A DNA stretch of 7,646 bases from Oscillospiraceae bacterium (GTDB taxonomy: Bacteria > Bacillota > Clostridia > Oscillospirales > Acutalibacteraceae). The notes below the pieces were generated by a model that searched no databases, was not told the DNA's origin, and saw nothing but the letters and a program-made list of their open reading frames with translations. Shown here piece by piece: positions 5,669 to 7,646 of the stretch. Position 1 is the stretch's first letter, and each line of letters opens with the position of its first letter. The stretch covers positions 1-7,646 of the forward strand of contig JAQXMV010000157.1 of the NCBI GenBank assembly GCA_029013165.1. The letters run 5' to 3'. The position numbers and the translations under genes are program-made.

Positions 5669-7492
5669 ATGAAAAACATCTATGAAGACGGCACTGTACC
5701 CGCCGGTCCCGGACCGGAAAAAATGCCGCCGCAGGTCTCTCAGGCTCAGGGTCATCCCCCTGTCAGACCGAAAAAGGAAATCCCTCTCTCGCCGGGACAG
5801 CAGGCGCGCAAAGACGCCGGGCAGCCTCAGCCCTATCCGAACGCGCCCTATCCTTATGTGACCTATGTACCGGTCAACCCGGCTTATTTCGACCAGAACG
5901 GCAGGCCGGTCTATCCCGTGCCTCAGCCGGTTTATCCCGGGGAGATGCCCCCTCAGGGTGTACCCATGCAGGGTATACCGATGCAGAATATGCCCCCTCA
6001 GGGTGTGCCGCAGCCGATGCCTTACGCACAGTATATGCCGGCTTATCCGCCGGCAGGCGCTGTCGCGCCCCCTGAAAAGAGCAGTGAAGAAGATTCTCAG
6101 TCCGCCTATAATCCCGGCACCAGAGTCCTTTATCAAAGTCCCGACTTTGACGCAAAAGAGGGCGACACGCCCAGAGATGTGGGCGCAGGCTTTGCCCGGG
6201 CTGCCATGCACGGCGGCGCCTCGGTTCCCTTCGTCGAGCAGGAGGACTTTTCCGTGGAGGAGGTCTCGATCAATGAGCCGCCGAGAATCACCCGAAGCGC
6301 ACCGCCCATCGTGACGCCCCGGGGCGTCAGCGTCGATGAGGTTTTTGTCAGCGACTTTGAACTGCAGCAGTCGGCGATTCCTTTCGCACAGCGGGAAAAC
6401 CTGAGAAATATCCCTGTGGAAATGCGCCGGCTCAAGGACGAAGTCTTTGATGAGGACATCACGGAAAGTCAGGAGACAGAGCAGCCGGCAGAAGAAGTTC
6501 CGGCAGAAAAAGCCAAGCTTTCCACCGGTGAAATTATCCGCCGCGTGGTGCTTATCATTTCCGTCATTGCCATCGTGGTGGCAGGAGCCATGCTTCTTCG
6601 GGAGTTTCTGCTCTCGAGAGAAAACAAGGATGTGATCGACGATGTTTCCGGCATGATCATTGAAGAAAACACCACCGCCAAAAAAGACGACAGCAGTCAG
6701 CAGACCACGCAGGTTCAGCTCACCCCGGAACAGCAATGGGCGAAGATCCGTCAGGATTATCCCAATGTGATTTTCCCGGCAAACATTCAGCTGAAATATG
6801 CCAAGCTCTATGCGGAAAACCAGGAATTTGTGGGCTATCTTTCCGCTGAGGGCGTCAATCTCAGTCTGCCCGTCGTTCAGACGAATAACGACAGCACTTA
6901 TCTGAATAAAAACTTCTACGGCAAAAAGACGAAATACGGCTGTCCCTTTGTCACACATCTGAATCATATAGAGCCCCTTGACATGAACACCGTGATTTTC
7001 GGCCATCACATGAATGACGGCACGATCTTCGGCGCGCTGGACGCCTATAAAAAAATCGACGGCTTCAAGGCGGCGCCGGTCATTACCTTTAATACCCTTT
7101 ACACCGACTATCAGTGGAAGGTCATCGCCGCTTTCATCACCAACGCCGAAGCCAAGGACGATAACGGCTATATCTTCCGTTATTATTTCACCACCCTCAC
7201 CACCCAGGAACGCTTCAGCGCTTATCTTAGCGAGCTGGCCCAGCGCTCCCTTTATGACACCGGCGTGGATGTCCTGCCCACGGATAAGCTGCTGACCCTT
7301 TCCACCTGCTCCCATGAATTTACCGACGCGCGTTTCGTCGTTGTGGCCAGAATGGTCAGACCCGGCGAGAGCGCCGAGGTCGACACCTCGAAGGCCGCGG
7401 CCAATCCCTCACCCCGCTATCCCCAGGCCTATTACACCAAAAAAGGCATGAAAAATCCCTATGCCAACGCGACCAGGTGGGAAGTCGGTTAA
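5669..7492 (+). CDS. srtB: Class B sortase with long proline-rich cytoplasmic N-terminus
   Basis: Membrane-bound transpeptidase that cleaves a C-terminal sorting signal and joins the protein to cell wall or pilin. The catalytic domain (about 350-565) has His446 in FGHHMNDG, Cys547 in TLSTCS and Arg555 in DARFVVV, with class B spacing. A single membrane segment lies at about 292-311 (VVLIISVIAIVVAGAMLL), preceded by two arginines, giving N-in, C-out topology. Class B sortases are usually about 250 residues; this one has 607. The extra length is a predicted disordered cytoplasmic region: Pro/Gln/Tyr/Met-rich at 10-135, then mixed and acidic to about 285. A tail of about 43 residues follows the catalytic domain. 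The ATG at 5669 has AAGGAAAG at 5655-5662. The gene lies 37 bases after cinA and is probably in the same operon. No sorting-signal substrate gene is visible, so the target is unknown. Confidence 0.93.
   Translation: MKNIYEDGTVPAGPGPEKMPPQVSQAQGHPPVRPKKEIPLSPGQQARKDAGQPQPYPNAPYPYVTYVPVNPAYFDQNGRPVYPVPQPVYPGEMPPQGVPMQGIPMQNMPPQGVPQPMPYAQYMPAYPPAGAVAPPEKSSEEDSQSAYNPGTRVLYQSPDFDAKEGDTPRDVGAGFARAAMHGGASVPFVEQEDFSVEEVSINEPPRITRSAPPIVTPRGVSVDEVFVSDFELQQSAIPFAQRENLRNIPVEMRRLKDEVFDEDITESQETEQPAEEVPAEKAKLSTGEIIRRVVLIISVIAIVVAGAMLLREFLLSRENKDVIDDVSGMIIEENTTAKKDDSSQQTTQVQLTPEQQWAKIRQDYPNVIFPANIQLKYAKLYAENQEFVGYLSAEGVNLSLPVVQTNNDSTYLNKNFYGKKTKYGCPFVTHLNHIEPLDMNTVIFGHHMNDGTIFGALDAYKKIDGFKAAPVITFNTLYTDYQWKVIAAFITNAEAKDDNGYIFRYYFTTLTTQERFSAYLSELAQRSLYDTGVDVLPTDKLLTLSTCSHEFTDARFVVVARMVRPGESAEVDTSKAAANPSPRYPQAYYTKKGMKNPYANATRWEVG
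5945..6006 (+). repeat. Internal repeat in the proline-rich sortase region
   Basis: ATGCCCCCTCAGGGTGT occurs exactly at 5945-5961 and again at 5990-6006, 45 bases (15 codons) apart, each encoding MPPQGV. Between them lies the degenerate unit MQGIPMQN. This suggests expansion of a short P-Q-G-V/I-P-M unit by duplication, so the length may vary between strains. Confidence 0.7.
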
Positions 7493-7545
7493 ACAAAAAA
7501 CAGTCCATTTGATAAAAGATTCTATACCGCCACCAAACAAACAAC

Positions 7546-7552
7546 AGGAGGT
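7546..7552 (+). promoter_or_regulatory. Ribosome binding site of the next gene
   Basis: AGGAGGT at 7546-7552 is a near-perfect Shine-Dalgarno sequence, 12 bases before ATG 7565. The spacing is slightly long, but no alternative start codon lies closer. No hairpin terminator is visible in the 72 bases after the sortase stop, so read-through from the operon is possible. Confidence 0.6.
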
Positions 7553-7564
7553 CAAAACGAAAAA

Positions 7565-7646
7565 ATGATGAAGCTCTTAATACTTCGCGACATCTCGGCT
7601 TTCTCATCGGACACTGTTTATAAGCTCTGCCTCACGCTGGAAAGCA
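7565..7646 (+). CDS. Start of an unidentified gene, cut by the window end
   Basis: A reading frame opens at ATG 7565 (a second ATG follows at 7568) and stays open to the window edge, giving 27 residues that begin MMKLLILRD and continue ISAFSSDTVYKLCLTLES. It is supported by the strong AGGAGGT upstream and by its position, in the same direction 72 bases after the sortase. I do not recognise the family from so little sequence, and the N-terminus has no long hydrophobic segment. It could be a fifth member of the operon or a separately transcribed gene. Confidence 0.5.
   Translation, partial: MMKLLILRDISAFSSDTVYKLCLTLES

Noticed and set aside
5612..7315. 567-codon open frame antisense to the sortase gene
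   Set aside because: It lacks recognisable domains and gives a His/Arg/Gly-rich composition where it mirrors the proline-rich codons. It overlaps a clearly real sortase with intact catalytic residues, so it is a by-product of GC-rich codon use.
7509..7526. Promoter for the gene at 7565 (TTGATA at 7509-7514)
   Set aside because: No TATAAT-like -10 at 16-18 bases downstream, so the match is probably chance.

Overview
The window looks like chromosomal DNA of a spore-forming Firmicute (class Clostridia, probably an Oscillospirales-type gut lineage). The evidence is a YpeB-family germination protein, a class B sortase, a Bacillus-type ThiI lacking a rhodanese domain, strong AGGAGG ribosome binding sites, a TTG start, and fairly GC-rich coding DNA. 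The lineage below Clostridia is inference.

Layout. Positions 1-582 hold no convincing gene. They contain an elaborate palindromic element (about 202-396) with 25-bp terminal inverted repeats bounded by TA, which folds on paper into a three-way junction. A smaller inverted repeat lies at 70-165, and the ypeB terminator at 511-557. ypeB (583-1917) is on the minus strand. A short divergent promoter region (1918-2062) separates it from a plus-strand run of four genes: a cysteine desulfurase (2063-3190), thiI (3194-4366), cinA (4390-5631) and a class B sortase (5669-7492). The gaps are 3, 23 and 37 bases and no terminator is visible between them, so they are probably one operon behind the TTGCAT-17-TATAAT promoter at 2004-2032. 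A further reading frame opens at 7565 behind a strong ribosome binding site and runs off the window.

How the genes work together. The cysteine desulfurase and ThiI form a recognised functional pair: the desulfurase takes sulfur from cysteine and ThiI uses it to make 4-thiouridine in tRNA, as with NifZ-ThiI of Bacillus subtilis. CinA (pyridine nucleotide salvage or repair) and the sortase (anchoring proteins to the cell wall) have no obvious mechanistic link to that pair, so co-transcription may be all they share. YpeB acts in spore germination and is transcribed away from the operon. Its usual partner gene sleB is not beside it here.

Points most worth a second look are the structured 195-base element, the sortase with an unusual cytoplasmic N-terminal region of about 290 residues rich in proline, and the desulfurase start, which the promoter and ribosome binding site place at a TTG codon at 2063 rather than further upstream.
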